A stretch of DNA of 64,000 bases from Paracoccus aminovorans. GTDB lineage: Bacteria; Pseudomonadota; Alphaproteobacteria; Rhodobacterales; Rhodobacteraceae. A program made the position numbers and the translations under genes. The stretch lies in the NCBI RefSeq assembly GCF_001546115.1, contig NZ_KQ955208.1, forward strand, positions 740,090 to 804,089. Reading direction: 5' to 3'. The notes beneath the pieces were generated by a model. That model was given only the letters and a program-made list of their open reading frames with translations, was not told the DNA's origin and searched no databases. How positions within the stretch are numbered: position 1 is the first letter of the stretch; each line of letters begins with the position of its first letter. This document shows, piece by piece, positions 8,478 through 17,845 of this stretch.

Positions 8478-10595
8478 TCAGGCCAGATGCGCCGAGGGGT
8501 CGCGGATGCGCGAGACCTGGGCCACGTCGCTTTCCGCCTCGAGCGCGGTCAGCAGCGCGTGCAGATGCTCGCGGCCGCGCAGCTCGACCTCGACCCGCAG
8601 GCGATAGAAATCCGGCTTGCGGTCGATGAATTCCAGGTCCGAGATATTGGCGCCCTGGGCGCCGATCAGCGTGCAGATCCGGCCCAGCACGCCCGCGTCG
8701 TGGCGGATGGTCAGCGACAGCATGGTCGAATAGGCGGCCGGGTGCTGCCCCTCGCGCCAATGCAGGTCGACCCAGCGGTCCGGGCTGTCCTCGAATTCGG
8801 CCAGCACCGGGCAGTCGATGGCATGGATCACCACGCCCTTGCCGCGATAGGTGATGCCGACGATGCGCTCGCCCGGCAGCGGGTTGCAGCAGGGCGCGCG
8901 GGTGAATTCCTGGTCGGCCTCGAGCCCGGCGACGGCGCGGCGGGCGTCGATCTCGCTGCGGGCCGAGGCGAGCTCGGGGTAAAGCGTCGAGAGCACGTCA
9001 TGGGCCGAGATCTCGGCGCTGCCGATCCGGGCCAGCAGTTCGTCGGTATCGGGCAGCGCCATGGTGCGCGCGGCGGTGCGCAGCGCCTTGTCGCTGACCT
9101 TGCGGCCGACATGCTCGAAGGCCACCCGCACCAGTTCCGAGCCGAGGCGGATGAAGCGCGTCCGGTCCTCTTGCCGCAGGCTGCGGCGGATCGCGGCCTT
9201 GGCGCGGCCGGTCACCACGATGTCGAGCCAGGTCGCCTGCGGGCGCTGGCCCGAGGCGGCGATGATCTCGACCGACTGGCCGTTCTTCAGCCGCGTCCAC
9301 AGCGGCACGCGGATGCCGTCCACCTTGGCGCCGACGCAGGAATTGCCCAGCCGCGTGTGGATGGCATAGGCGAAATCCAGCGGCGTCGCCCCTTTCGGCA
9401 GCGGGATCACGTCGCCCTTGGGCGAGAAGCAGAACACCTGGTCGGAATACATCTCGAGCTTCACATGCTCGAGGAATTCGTCGTGGTCCTCTTCGCCGAA
9501 ACGCTCGGTCAGGCTGGCGATCCATTCGCCCGGATCGACGGCAAAGGGGTTCTCGGTGCGGGCGCCGTCGCGATAGGCCCAATGCGCCGCCACGCCGGAT
9601 TCCGCGACCTCGTGCATCTGGCGGGTGCGGATCTGCACCTCGACCCGCTTGCCGTCGCGGCCCGAGACCGTGGTGTGGATCGAGCGATAACCGTTGGCCT
9701 TGGGCTGGCTGATGTAATCCTTGAACCGCCCCGGTACGGCACGCCAGCGATGGTGGATCACGCCCAGCGTGCGATAGCAGTCGGGCTCGGTCCGGGTGAT
9801 GATGCGAAAGCCGTAGATGTCCGACAGGCGCGAGAAGGAAAGCTGCTTTTCCTGCATCTTGCGCCAGATGCTGAACGGGCGCTTGGCGCGGCCATAGACA
9901 TCGGCCTCGATCCCCTCGCGCTCCAGCTCGGCACGGATGTCGGCGGTGATCTTGGGGATCACGTCGCCGGATTCGCGTTGCAGGCTGACGAAGCGGCGGA
10001 TGATCGAATTGCGCGCCTCGGGGTTGATGACCTTGAAGGCGAGGTCTTCCAGCTCTTCGCGCATCCATTGCATGCCCATCCGGCCGGCCAGCGGCGCGAA
10101 GATGTCCATGGTCTCGCGCGCCTTCTGCTGCTGCTTGTCGGGGCGCATGGACTTGATGGTGCGCATATTGTGCAGCCGGTCGGCCAGCTTGACCAGGATC
10201 ACGCGAAGATCGCGCGACATCGCCATGAAAAGCTTGCGGAAATTCTCGGCCTGCTTGCTATGCGCGCCGCTGAGCTGCAGATTGGTCAGCTTGGTGACGC
10301 CATCGACCAGGTCGGCGATCTCGCGGCCGAACATCTGCGCCACCTCGGTCCAGGTCGAGCGCGTGTCCTCGATCGTGTCGTGCAGAAGCGCGGTGACGAT
10401 GGTGGCATCGTCCAGCCGCATCTCGGTCAGGATGGCGGCGACGGCGACGGGATGGGTGAAATAGGCCTCGCCCGAGTGGCGGAACTGGCCCTCGTGCATG
10501 CGACGCCCGTATTCATAGGCGTCGCGGATCAACTCGGCATTGGTGCGCGGGTTGTAGTTGCGAATGAGCGCGATCAGGTCTTCGACGTCGATCAT
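8478..10595 (-). CDS. rsh: Bifunctional (p)ppGpp synthetase/hydrolase (RelA/SpoT family)
   Basis: The 705-residue long-form Rsh controls the stringent response. The HD hydrolase domain contains the metal motif HDTIEDT (His72-Asp73). It is followed by the synthetase domain (RPFSIWRKMQEKQLSFSRLS, then YGFRIIT and GYRSIHTTV). Next come a TGS domain (GDVIPLPKGATPLDFAYAIH) and a C-terminal ACT domain (MLSLTIRHDAGVLGRICTLI). Because HDxxED and the synthetase residues are both intact, both activities are expected. In Alphaproteobacteria it is usually the only long Rsh, and it sits between omega (rpoZ) upstream and small membrane genes downstream, as here. Omega is reported to affect ppGpp sensing, so the rpoZ linkage is meaningful. 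Confidence 0.97.
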   Translation of the reverse strand: MIDVEDLIALIRNYNPRTNAELIRDAYEYGRRMHEGQFRHSGEAYFTHPVAVAAILTEMRLDDATIVTALLHDTIEDTRSTWTEVAQMFGREIADLVDGVTKLTNLQLSGAHSKQAENFRKLFMAMSRDLRVILVKLADRLHNMRTIKSMRPDKQQQKARETMDIFAPLAGRMGMQWMREELEDLAFKVINPEARNSIIRRFVSLQRESGDVIPKITADIRAELEREGIEADVYGRAKRPFSIWRKMQEKQLSFSRLSDIYGFRIITRTEPDCYRTLGVIHHRWRAVPGRFKDYISQPKANGYRSIHTTVSGRDGKRVEVQIRTRQMHEVAESGVAAHWAYRDGARTENPFAVDPGEWIASLTERFGEEDHDEFLEHVKLEMYSDQVFCFSPKGDVIPLPKGATPLDFAYAIHTRLGNSCVGAKVDGIRVPLWTRLKNGQSVEIIAASGQRPQATWLDIVVTGRAKAAIRRSLRQEDRTRFIRLGSELVRVAFEHVGRKVSDKALRTAARTMALPDTDELLARIGSAEISAHDVLSTLYPELASARSEIDARRAVAGLEADQEFTRAPCCNPLPGERIVGITYRGKGVVIHAIDCPVLAEFEDSPDRWVDLHWREGQHPAAYSTMLSLTIRHDAGVLGRICTLIGAQGANISDLEFIDRKPDFYRLRVEVELRGREHLHALLTALEAESDVAQVSRIRDPSAHLA

Positions 10596-10616
10596 GTTCA
10601 GCCGAAGACCTTATGC

Positions 10617-10973
10617 TCAGTTCCTGCCTTGCGCGTCCAGCATCATGCGCAGCATGCGCTCCTCGGACTCTTCGTCGGCGGGTTTCGGGCGGTCGATCTC
10701 GGCGCCCAGCAGCAGCGCCATCGCATCCTCTTCCGGCTCGTCGACCTCGATCTGGGTCTGGCTGGATTCGATCATGCGTTCGCGCAGCTCATCGACGGGC
10801 TGGGTCTCGTCGGCGATCTCGCGCAGCGAGACCACGGGATTCTTGTCATTGTCGCGGTCGACGGTCAGCGGGCTGCCCGCGGCGATTTCACGCGCACGAT
10901 GGGCGGCCAGCATCACCAGGTCAAAGCGGTTCGGAACCTTGTCGACGCAATCTTCGACTGTCACGCGGGCCAT
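10617..10973 (-). CDS. rpoZ: RNA polymerase omega subunit
   Basis: This 118-residue protein begins [20 protein letters not shown], followed by [12 protein letters not shown], the conserved core of omega. The subunit clamps the beta' C-terminus during RNA polymerase assembly. The acidic C-terminal extension ([18 protein letters not shown]) is longer than in E. coli and typical of alphaproteobacterial omegas. The gene lies 21 bp upstream of rsh on the same strand, and the pair is probably co-transcribed. Confidence 0.97.
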   Translation of the reverse strand: MARVTVEDCVDKVPNRFDLVMLAAHRAREIAAGSPLTVDRDNDKNPVVSLREIADETQPVDELRERMIESSQTQIEVDEPEEDAMALLLGAEIDRPKPADEESEERMLRMMLDAQGRN

Positions 10974-11042
10974 CGGTCACCTTATCAGCTGGAATCGGGG
11001 TGCAGGGCGAAGCCGGATAAATGGCGTCGCACCCCGGAAATG

Positions 11043-11636
11043 TCAAGCGGTCAGCGGCTTCATACCCGCCAGCGCACCCGCTGGCAAGGCCGCCAGCATC
11101 TGCGCCACCGTCAGCCCCAGGCGCGGATGGCGCCAGTCCGGCGCGATCTCGGCCAGCGGCGCCAGCACGAAGCCGCGGTCCTGCATCCGGGGATGCGGCA
11201 GGATCAATTCGGGCGGCGCATGCCGCGGCTGTTCCTCGGACGGCAGGCCGCGCCAATGATCCTGGGTCGCGGCATCGGGCAGCACCAGCCCGTCCAGCGC
11301 CAGCAGGTCCAGGTCCAGGCCGCGCGCCTGCCAACGCGCGCCTTCGCGGGTGCGGCCGAATTCTGCCTCAATTTCGTGCAATATCCCCAGAAGCCGGGCC
11401 GGCGGCAGGTCACAGGTGAACGAAACCGCTCCGTTCACGTAATCGGGACCGGAACCGGCCGGAAAAGCCGGGGTGATCCAGAAACGGCTGATTGCACATG
11501 GCTGGACCTGGGGTATTTTCAGCAGCTTATCCAGCGCGAATCGGATTGTTTCCGCCGGGACACCTGCCGAACTAGGCAGGTTTGCACCCAGCGCCACCAA
11601 GGCTAGTTTCGCGTTCTGGTTTGGGTTTCGGGACAT
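11043..11636 (-). CDS. folK: 2-amino-4-hydroxy-6-hydroxymethyldihydropteridine pyrophosphokinase
   Basis: A 197-residue HPPK that transfers pyrophosphate from ATP to the pterin in folate synthesis. The N-terminal [12 protein letters not shown] motif, the [20 protein letters not shown] region (here [10 protein letters not shown], then [10 protein letters not shown] with the metal-binding Asp pair) and the C-terminal [20 protein letters not shown] motif are all present. It precedes rpoZ on the same strand by 69 bp and is divergent from the NYN-domain gene, only 12 bp separating the two start codons. That spacing forces overlapping promoters inside the coding regions or a shared element. Confidence 0.96.
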   Translation of the reverse strand: MSRNPNQNAKLALVALGANLPSSAGVPAETIRFALDKLLKIPQVQPCAISRFWITPAFPAGSGPDYVNGAVSFTCDLPPARLLGILHEIEAEFGRTREGARWQARGLDLDLLALDGLVLPDAATQDHWRGLPSEEQPRHAPPELILPHPRMQDRGFVLAPLAEIAPDWRHPRLGLTVAQMLAALPAGALAGMKPLTA

Positions 11637-11648
11637 CTTGGGGGAATC

Positions 11649-12203
11649 GTGTTTTACAAGGATGATCGGCTGGCGTTGTTCATCGACGGGTCGAACCTTT
11701 ACGCCGCGGCAAAATCGCTGGGCTTCGACATCGACTACAAGCTGCTGCGGCAGGAATTCGAGCGGCGCGGCAAGCTGATCCGCGCCTATTACTACACGGC
11801 CCTGCTGGAAAACGAGGATTATTCACCGATCCGCCCGCTGGTCGACTGGCTGCATTACAACGGCTATTCCATGGTGACGAAGCCTGCCCGCGAATACACC
11901 GATGCGCTTGGCCGCCGCAAGGTCAAGGGCAACATGGACGTGGAGCTGGTGATCAACGCCATGGAACTGGCGCCGCGGCTGGACCATGCGGTGCTGTTTT
12001 CCGGCGACGGCGACTTCCGCCCGCTGGTCGAGGCGTTGCAGCGCCAGGGCGTGCGGGTCTCGGTGGTCTCGACCATGCGCTCGCAGCCGCCGATGATCGC
12101 GGACGAGCTGCGCCGCCAAGCCGACAATTTCATCGAGCTGGACGCGCTGCGCGACATCATCGGCCGGCCGCCGCGCGAGGCCGCACCGGCGCAGGACGCC
12201 TGA
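11649..12203 (+). CDS. NYN/LabA-like (DUF88) PIN-type ribonuclease domain protein
   Basis: This 184-residue protein has a NYN domain, a PIN-like metal-dependent RNase fold. Acidic ligands are visible at [17 protein letters not shown] (first Asp), [12 protein letters not shown] (second) and [16 protein letters not shown] (third cluster), the canonical order for the LabA/DUF88 group. It starts with GTG at 11649 after a strong GGGGGAA site. Members of this family are small cytoplasmic proteins of mostly unknown target RNA. Its position divergent to folK and just upstream of the ExbB/OmpA-like pair does not suggest a partner. The nuclease activity is a family inference. Confidence 0.85.
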   Translation: MFYKDDRLALFIDGSNLYAAAKSLGFDIDYKLLRQEFERRGKLIRAYYYTALLENEDYSPIRPLVDWLHYNGYSMVTKPAREYTDALGRRKVKGNMDVELVINAMELAPRLDHAVLFSGDGDFRPLVEALQRQGVRVSVVSTMRSQPPMIADELRRQADNFIELDALRDIIGRPPREAAPAQDA

Positions 12204-12229
12204 GCCCGGACACCTGGGATCGGGCGTGC

Positions 12230-13606
12230 CTAGCGCTCGGTCAGCTTCAGTTCGATGCGGCGGTTCTGGGCCCGGGCCTCGGGCGTGTCGCCCTGGGCCA
12301 CCGGCCGCGTATCGGCAAAGCCCGCCGGCAGCAGCCGGTCGGCCGGAAAGACCAGATCGTCCACCATGTAGCGCACCACGGCCAGCGCCCGCGCCTGGCT
12401 GAGTTCCCGGTTGTCGCGATAGCGCCCCTGGCCCGACAGGGGCTGGCTGTCGGTATGGCCGTCCACGCGGATGATCCAGTCGATCTCGGGCGGGATCTCG
12501 GCCGAGATCTGCTTCAGAAGATCGCTGACCCGGGCGATCTGCGCCCGTCCCTCGGGCGAGAGCGTCGCCTCGCCGGCCGGGAACAGCACCTCGGAGGAAA
12601 AGGCGAAGCGGTCGCCGACGACGCGCACGCCCTCGCGGCCCTCCAGGATCTGCGACAGCCGGCCGAAGAATTCCGAGCGATAGCGCGCCAGGTCCTTGGC
12701 CTCGGCCTCGGCCTTGCTGCGGGCCTCCGCCTCCAGCGCGCGGCGCTTCTTCTCCTCCTCGGCGGCGCGCAGCAGCGCCAGGTTCAGCTGCTGGCCCAGG
12801 TCCTCGACCTTCAGATCGGCGGCCTTGCGCTCCTCGCCGGCCGCATCCAGCACCGCGCGCAGGCTGCCGAGCTGGTCGTTCAGTTGCAGGACCTGCTGAT
12901 TCAGCAGCGCCAGCCGGCGCTGATCCTCGGTCGAAAGCGCCTCTTGCTCCGAGAGCTTCTGCTGCGCCACGGCCAGCAGCGCGGCCTGCTTCTCGGCCTC
13001 GGTCGCCCGGGCCTGCGCCTGGTCGCCCAGATCCTTCTTCGCGGCCTCGGCGGCGGCGAGCAGGGTCAGCGTCTCCTCGGCCTGCTTGCGGGCGGCTTCC
13101 AGTTCCATCGTCATGGAGGTCAGCTCGGCATCGGATTGCGCGAGCTTGTCCTGCAAGGCCTTGGCCGCCTCGGCATCGGCGGTGCGAGCGGCCTGTGTCC
13201 GGGTCAGTTCCTGCGCCGCATCGGCATTGCGGCGGCGCAGGTCGGCCACCAGCGCCTCCAGCGCCTCGCGCCGGGCGGCGGCCAGCCGCGCCGCCTCGGT
13301 CTGCTCGTCGATCCTGCCCTGCGCCTCGGCCAGCTGGCCGCGCGTGGCGCCCAGGTCGCGGTCCAGCCCCTCGGCCCGGCTTTGCGAGGTCGAGAGCGCC
13401 GCCGTCAGCTGCGCCAGCTGCGCGCCCAGCTGATCCAGCTCGCTGTCCTGGGTGGTGATCTGGTCGCGCAGCACCGATTGCACCAAGAGGAAGATGGTCA
13501 GCACGAACATCATGACCATCAGCAGCGCGGTCATGGCATCGACGAATCCCGGCCAGATCGTGGCCGAGAACCGGTTGCCGCCGCCCCGGCTAAGCCCCAT
13601 CGCCAC
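12230..13606 (-). CDS. MotB/OmpA-like peptidoglycan-binding stator-type protein with long coiled coil
   Basis: A 458-residue protein. A single N-terminal TM helix at about 19-43 (WPGFVDAMTALLMVMMFVLT) carries an Asp at residue 23, matching the proton-binding Asp of MotB, TolR and ZorB. A coiled coil of about 270 residues follows, rich in Ala, Glu, Gln and Arg. The C-terminal OmpA-like peptidoglycan-binding domain contains RVDGHTDSQPL and LSQARALAVVRYM, and ends NRRIELKL. The start overlaps the end of the ExbB/MotA-like gene by 17 bp, so the two are expressed together and should form one ion-driven complex across the inner membrane. Flagellar genes are absent nearby. The energy-using task is unknown. 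Confidence 0.85.
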   Translation of the reverse strand: MAMGLSRGGGNRFSATIWPGFVDAMTALLMVMMFVLTIFLLVQSVLRDQITTQDSELDQLGAQLAQLTAALSTSQSRAEGLDRDLGATRGQLAEAQGRIDEQTEAARLAAARREALEALVADLRRRNADAAQELTRTQAARTADAEAAKALQDKLAQSDAELTSMTMELEAARKQAEETLTLLAAAEAAKKDLGDQAQARATEAEKQAALLAVAQQKLSEQEALSTEDQRRLALLNQQVLQLNDQLGSLRAVLDAAGEERKAADLKVEDLGQQLNLALLRAAEEEKKRRALEAEARSKAEAEAKDLARYRSEFFGRLSQILEGREGVRVVGDRFAFSSEVLFPAGEATLSPEGRAQIARVSDLLKQISAEIPPEIDWIIRVDGHTDSQPLSGQGRYRDNRELSQARALAVVRYMVDDLVFPADRLLPAGFADTRPVAQGDTPEARAQNRRIELKLTER

Positions 13607-15212
13607 GCTCCAGGTTGCGGATGGCGCGGGTCAGCGCCGCCATGTCCTCGCGCAGTTCCGAGATCAGCCCGTCGCGGCCACTGGCGGCCTCCTCGACCAG
13701 CCGCCCCAGCTGCACGTCGATCGAGCGCAGCCGCATCCGCGCCTCGGGGTCGTCGCCCGCGGGCGCGCGGGCAGGCGCCTGTTCCAGGATGCGGTCCTGC
13801 CCCTCGGCCAGCCGTTCCAGCGCCCGGATCAGCAGGCCGTTGTCGGGCGCCGGGCGTTCGGACAGGGCGGCAAGGCGCGTCAGCGTCTCGGCCAGCGCCG
13901 GATCGCGTGCCGGCATCTCGGCCAGCGCCGCCAGCCGGTCCTGGCCCGCCGCCAGCCGCTCCAGCGCCTGCGGCAGCGCGTCAAAGGCAGGCTGGCCGGC
14001 CAGCAGACGCGCCTGCCCCTCGGCCAGCCGGTCCAGTGCAGCCAGCAGCCCGGGATCCTGGCGCGGCGCGGCGGCAAGCCCCGCCAGCCCCTGCTCGACC
14101 CCGGACAGCGCACGCGCCGTCGCCTCGCGCTCGGCGGCAAGGGTTGCGCCCAAGCGGTCGCGATCCTCGCCCAGAAGCCCCGCCAGCTGCTCGACGCCCT
14201 GCGCCAAGGCCAGCGCGCGCTGGTCGGCGGCCGCGGCCTCCTGGTCGCGCAATTCGTCGCGCTGCGCATAGAATTCCTGCAAGCCGGCCAGCTGCGCCTC
14301 GACCCGTTCGGCGAAATCGACCAGCGCCGCCTCGCCCAAGCCATGCCCCTCGCCGCCCAGGCCGACGCGGGTAAAGCCCGACATCCATTCTTCCAGCTCG
14401 CGATAGAAGCGGTTCTGGCCATGGGTGACGAACAGTTCCAGCAAGCCGACGACCAGCGAGCCGGCCAGGCCCAGGAGCGAGCTGGAAAAGGCCGTGGCCA
14501 TGCCGCCCAGCTGCGATTCGAGCCCGGTCATCAGCTTGTTGAAGACCTCGATCCCGGTCTCGCCATCCTTGGGCGCTAGCGCCCGGATGGTGTCCACCAC
14601 CGCCGGCACCGTGGTCGCGAGGCCATAGAACGTGCCCAGAAGGCCCAGGAAGATCAGCAGGTTGGCGAGGTAGCGCGTGATGTCGCGCGCCTCGTCGATC
14701 CGCGTCGCGACCGATTCCAGGATCGAGCGCGACGATTCGGTCGAGATCACGCCGCCGACCGGCCCGCGCTGGCCCAAGAGCGCCGAAAGCGGCGCCAGCA
14801 GGCGCGGCGCCTGGTCGGCATCGGCGGGCTCGGCCGTGCTGACGCCGCGACCGGCGGCATTGCGGCGCCGGGCGGCGAATCGCTCGATCCAGCTGACCGA
14901 CTTCACCAGCTCGGCCACCTGCCAGAAGCAGCCCAGCACCCCCATCACGAAGACGGCCAGGATCAGCCCGTTCAGCGCCTCGTTCGAGGAAAAGATGCGC
15001 AGGATGCGACCATAGGCGAACCAGGCCCCGGCCACGACCAGCGCCAGCGCGATCAGCATGAGCACGATCTGGCGCACGGGTTGCGAGAATTGCGGCTGGC
15101 TCGGGCCGGTCAGCCCCGGCTCGCCCCGGCGCGTGGCCGCAAGGCGGGCGGCGCGGGTCTTGCGGCCTTCGGCGGCAGTTTGCGGCGGCGGATCGGCATC
15201 GGACGGGGACAA
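13590..15212 (-). CDS. MotA/TolQ/ExbB-like proton-channel protein with long C-terminal helical tail
   Basis: A 540-residue protein. TM helices lie near residues 47-66, 80-100, 183-205 and 237-262. The last two carry the MotA/ExbB signature segments NLLIFLGLLGTFYGLATTV and GGMATAFSSSLLGLAGSLVV. After residue 263 comes a tail of about 275 residues of amphipathic helix, with degenerate repeats around LERLAAGQDRLAALAE and LDRLAEGQARLLAG. I chose TTG at 15212, eight bases after GGAG; the frame upstream runs antisense into a cyclotransferase gene. With the adjoining MotB/OmpA-like protein it should make a pentamer-dimer type proton motor. The long cytoplasmic tail resembles ZorA more than TolQ, but the effector genes of Zorya are missing. 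Confidence 0.82.
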   Translation of the reverse strand: MSPSDADPPPQTAAEGRKTRAARLAATRRGEPGLTGPSQPQFSQPVRQIVLMLIALALVVAGAWFAYGRILRIFSSNEALNGLILAVFVMGVLGCFWQVAELVKSVSWIERFAARRRNAAGRGVSTAEPADADQAPRLLAPLSALLGQRGPVGGVISTESSRSILESVATRIDEARDITRYLANLLIFLGLLGTFYGLATTVPAVVDTIRALAPKDGETGIEVFNKLMTGLESQLGGMATAFSSSLLGLAGSLVVGLLELFVTHGQNRFYRELEEWMSGFTRVGLGGEGHGLGEAALVDFAERVEAQLAGLQEFYAQRDELRDQEAAAADQRALALAQGVEQLAGLLGEDRDRLGATLAAEREATARALSGVEQGLAGLAAAPRQDPGLLAALDRLAEGQARLLAGQPAFDALPQALERLAAGQDRLAALAEMPARDPALAETLTRLAALSERPAPDNGLLIRALERLAEGQDRILEQAPARAPAGDDPEARMRLRSIDVQLGRLVEEAASGRDGLISELREDMAALTRAIRNLERGDGA

Positions 15213-15294
15213 GCGGCAACTCCATTCCCTGCTTCGTGGGCGACTGTAGTGGCCGGATCGCCCGCTGCCAAGCGATGCGGCGGGGCGCCGCCGG

Positions 15295-15849
15295 TCAATC
15301 CGGCTTTGGTCGCACCAGCAGCCGGACGCGGCGCGCCAGCTCGTCCATCTCCAGGTCCTCGACGCCCATCTCGGCCAGGTGCATGGCGGTGTTGAACAGA
15401 TAGTCGGCGTTCGGACCGCGGCCGCCATGGGCGCGGGCGATGATCTCGGCCTGCTGGGCCATGTCCAGATGCGCCCAATACTGGTCGTGGTCGCGGCGGA
15501 TGACATAGGCGACGGCCTCGACCCGGCGCCCGTCGGCCAGCAGCAGCGGCAGCTGCAACTCGGCATAGGCCTCGGTGGTCAGCTCGCGCTCGCGCAGCCC
15601 GGCCAGCGTGTTCGGCCAGTCGGCATCCTCCACCCGCAGCGCCAGCCCCACGCAATGCGCCTGCGCGTCGATGTCCAGCCCCAGGACCAGCCCCGGCGCC
15701 TCGACCGTGCCGCGATAGACCACCGAGCGCAGGCAGAAGCGGCGGGCAAAGCCCTCGACCCGCGCCTGCACCGTTTCGGCCACCGCAAAGCCGGGATCCC
15801 ACATCAGCGAGCCATAGGCAAAGACCCAATGCTCTGGCCGCTCACCCAT
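15295..15849 (-). CDS. ChaC-type gamma-glutamylcyclotransferase
   Basis: At 184 residues it has the cyclotransferase fold marker near the N-terminus, WVFAYGSLMWDPGF (YGSL substrate loop). Also visible are RRFCLRSVVYRGT, the PGLVLGLD segment and the catalytic Glu region (LRERELTTEAYAE). ChaC enzymes degrade glutathione to 5-oxoproline and Cys-Gly in the cytosol. An alternative GTG start four codons upstream (15861) exists. The ATG is preceded by GGGGTCAGGA. It lies upstream of the ExbB-like gene on the same strand with an 82-bp gap, so operon membership is uncertain. Confidence 0.9.
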   Translation of the reverse strand: MGERPEHWVFAYGSLMWDPGFAVAETVQARVEGFARRFCLRSVVYRGTVEAPGLVLGLDIDAQAHCVGLALRVEDADWPNTLAGLRERELTTEAYAELQLPLLLADGRRVEAVAYVIRRDHDQYWAHLDMAQQAEIIARAHGGRGPNADYLFNTAMHLAEMGVEDLEMDELARRVRLLVRPKPD

Positions 15850-15941
15850 TCCTGACCCCACCCCGCTTTGCTTTCGCTTGCGAAAAACTTAGGACAGCAT
15901 GGCCGCCGATCCAAGACGGCTCGACCGAGACGAGGAAACCC

Positions 15942-16919
15942 ATGCGCCGATTGCTTCTGTGGCTGACCGTGCTTGCCCTGGCTCTGGGCGGCTTGTGGCT
16001 GGGGGCCGAAGGCTTGCTGACCCGAGAGCTGCGCCGAATCGCGGCCGAGACCCCGGGGGTCGGGATCGGCACCCTGCACGAGCTGCGCCGGCCCGGCCGC
16101 ATCGGCGTCTCGGCCGTCGCCGTCGAGCTGGAGACGCCCTCGGGCCGGCTGGCGCTGCCGCAGGCCCAGGCCTGGGTCGGCCCGCTGCACCCGACCGAGC
16201 TGCGGCTGGACCTGCCGCCGCAAGCGATGCTGGACGCTGGCACCGGGCCCATGGCGCTGGGTCTGGCCGATGCCGAGGCCGGCCTTGGCGTGCGCCCGCT
16301 GGCCGGCGCCGAATTCCGCAGCGTCTTCGTCCGCTCCGGCCCGCTGACGCTGCAGGGCGCGCCGCTGGCGCAGGGCTTTGAGGCCCGGGCCCGGCTGGCC
16401 GACGACGGCGGCTATGACGTCGCGCTGTCGCTGCACGACCTTGCGCCCGAGGCGCTGTCGAACCCCCTGCCCCTGCCCGGCACGCTGAGCCTTAAGGCGA
16501 CCGGCCGGCTGTGGCTCGACCGACCGCCCTCGCCGCAGACGCTCACGCCCGAGACCATGCCGCTGCCCACCGGGCTGCGGCTCGACGGGTCAAAGCTGCG
16601 GCTGGGCAAGCTCGGCGCCCGCATCCTGGGCGAGGTCCGTGCCGATGCCCAGGGCCGGGCGCAGGGGCTGCTCGCGGTCTATACGCCCGACGCGCGGCCG
16701 ATGCTGGACGCGGCGGCGTCGGCCGGGCTGATCCCGCAGAAGGTGGTGATGCTGGCCGGCGCCATGCTGAAGAACATCTCGGAACTGCCGCTGCCCGAGG
16801 GCGCGGATTTCCCGGCCCCGGCTGCGGGTGAATTGCGCCTGCCGCTGGTCCTGGCCGGCGGCAAGGTCAGCCTTGGCCCGGTCACGCTGGGCCCGGCACC
16901 GCTGTTCCCGCGCCGCTAG
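15942..16919 (+). CDS. DUF2125 domain periplasmic/membrane-anchored protein
   Basis: This 325-residue protein begins with an uncleaved or cleavable signal-like segment (MRRLLLWLTVLALALGGLWL). It continues as a beta-rich, AsmA-like repetitive domain with alternating hydrophobic residues (LRLDLPPQAMLDAG, LRLPLVLAGGKVSLGPVTLG). The pattern matches DUF2125, an alphaproteobacterial family of unknown function and probable periplasmic location. It is convergent with tyrC, overlapping its end by 4 bp, and divergent from the ChaC gene with a gap of 92 bp. No catalytic motif is visible. Confidence 0.78.
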   Translation: MRRLLLWLTVLALALGGLWLGAEGLLTRELRRIAAETPGVGIGTLHELRRPGRIGVSAVAVELETPSGRLALPQAQAWVGPLHPTELRLDLPPQAMLDAGTGPMALGLADAEAGLGVRPLAGAEFRSVFVRSGPLTLQGAPLAQGFEARARLADDGGYDVALSLHDLAPEALSNPLPLPGTLSLKATGRLWLDRPPSPQTLTPETMPLPTGLRLDGSKLRLGKLGARILGEVRADAQGRAQGLLAVYTPDARPMLDAAASAGLIPQKVVMLAGAMLKNISELPLPEGADFPAPAAGELRLPLVLAGGKVSLGPVTLGPAPLFPRR

Positions 16920-17845
16920 GCGTCCTTGGCGGGCGTCTGGCTGCGGCCGAAGTCGGGCGCCGCGGTGTCCTGCCCGGCCTCGATGATGCCGCGCCGGATC
17001 GCCCGGGTGCGGGTGAAATAGTCGTGCAGATGCGCGCCGTCGCCCATGCGGATGGCGCGCTGCAGGACGAACAGCTCCTCGGTGAAGCGCCCGAGGATGT
17101 CCAGCACCGCGTCCTTGTTCTGCAGGAACACGTCGCGCCACATCGTCGGGTCCGAGGCCGCGATCCGGGTGAAATCCCGAAAGCCGGCGGCGGAATACTT
17201 GATGATCTCGCTTTCCGTCACCCGCTTCAGGTGATCGGCGACACCGACCATGGTATAGGCGATCAGGTGCGGCGTGTGGCTGGTGACGGCCAGCACCAGG
17301 TCGTGATGCGCCGCATCCATCTCTTCGACATTGGCGCCCATGGCCCGGACCAGCCCAGCGAGCCGCGCCACCGCCTCGGGGTCGCTGCCCTCGACCGGGG
17401 TCAGCAGCCACCAGCGGTTGCGAAACAGGCTGGCAAAGCCCGAGCGCGGCCCGGAGTGCTCGGTGCCGGCCAGCGGGTGGCCGGGCACGAAATGCACGCC
17501 CGCGGGGATATGCGGCGCCACCGCCTCGACCACGGCGCGCTTGACCGAGCCCACGTCGGTCACCGTCGCGCCGGGCTTGAGGAAGGGCGCGATCTCGGCC
17601 GCGACCGCGCCCATGGCGCCGACCGGCACCGCCAGCACGATCAGGTCGGCGCCCTCGGCGGCTTCGGCCGCGGTCTCGACCACGCGGTCCACCAGCCCGA
17701 TCTCGCGCGCCGTGGCCCGGGTCTCGGGGCTGCGGGCATAGCCGACGATCTCGCCGGCCAGCCCGCCCTCGCGCATGGCCAGCGACATGGAACCGGCAAT
17801 CAGCCCCAGCCCGATCAGGGCGACGCGGTCATAGACCCGACCCAT
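16916..17845 (-). CDS. tyrC: Prephenate/arogenate dehydrogenase
   Basis: A 309-residue NAD(P)-dependent dehydrogenase of tyrosine synthesis. The Rossmann motif GLGLIAGSMSLAM is at the N-terminus, and TDVGSVKRAVVEA, VPGHPLAGTEHSGP (catalytic His) and SHTPHLIAYTMV follow. The RNRWWLLTP segment is typical of the cyclohexadienyl/arogenate type. Whether arogenate or prephenate is preferred cannot be read here. The ATG at 17845 overlaps the stop of hisC (TGATG), showing translational coupling. The hisC-tyrC pairing is common in Rhodobacterales, where HisC-like aminotransferases also act on aromatic amino acids. Confidence 0.94.
   Translation of the reverse strand: MGRVYDRVALIGLGLIAGSMSLAMREGGLAGEIVGYARSPETRATAREIGLVDRVVETAAEAAEGADLIVLAVPVGAMGAVAAEIAPFLKPGATVTDVGSVKRAVVEAVAPHIPAGVHFVPGHPLAGTEHSGPRSGFASLFRNRWWLLTPVEGSDPEAVARLAGLVRAMGANVEEMDAAHHDLVLAVTSHTPHLIAYTMVGVADHLKRVTESEIIKYSAAGFRDFTRIAASDPTMWRDVFLQNKDAVLDILGRFTEELFVLQRAIRMGDGAHLHDYFTRTRAIRRGIIEAGQDTAAPDFGRSQTPAKDA

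Noticed and set aside
8460..11606. A 1,048-codon plus-strand open frame
   Set aside because: It is antisense to rsh, rpoZ and folK, all of which have complete family motifs.
12230..15212. A complete Zorya defence system
   Set aside because: Only the motor-like pair is present. Helicase or nuclease effector genes (ZorC, ZorD, ZorE) are absent from both flanks.
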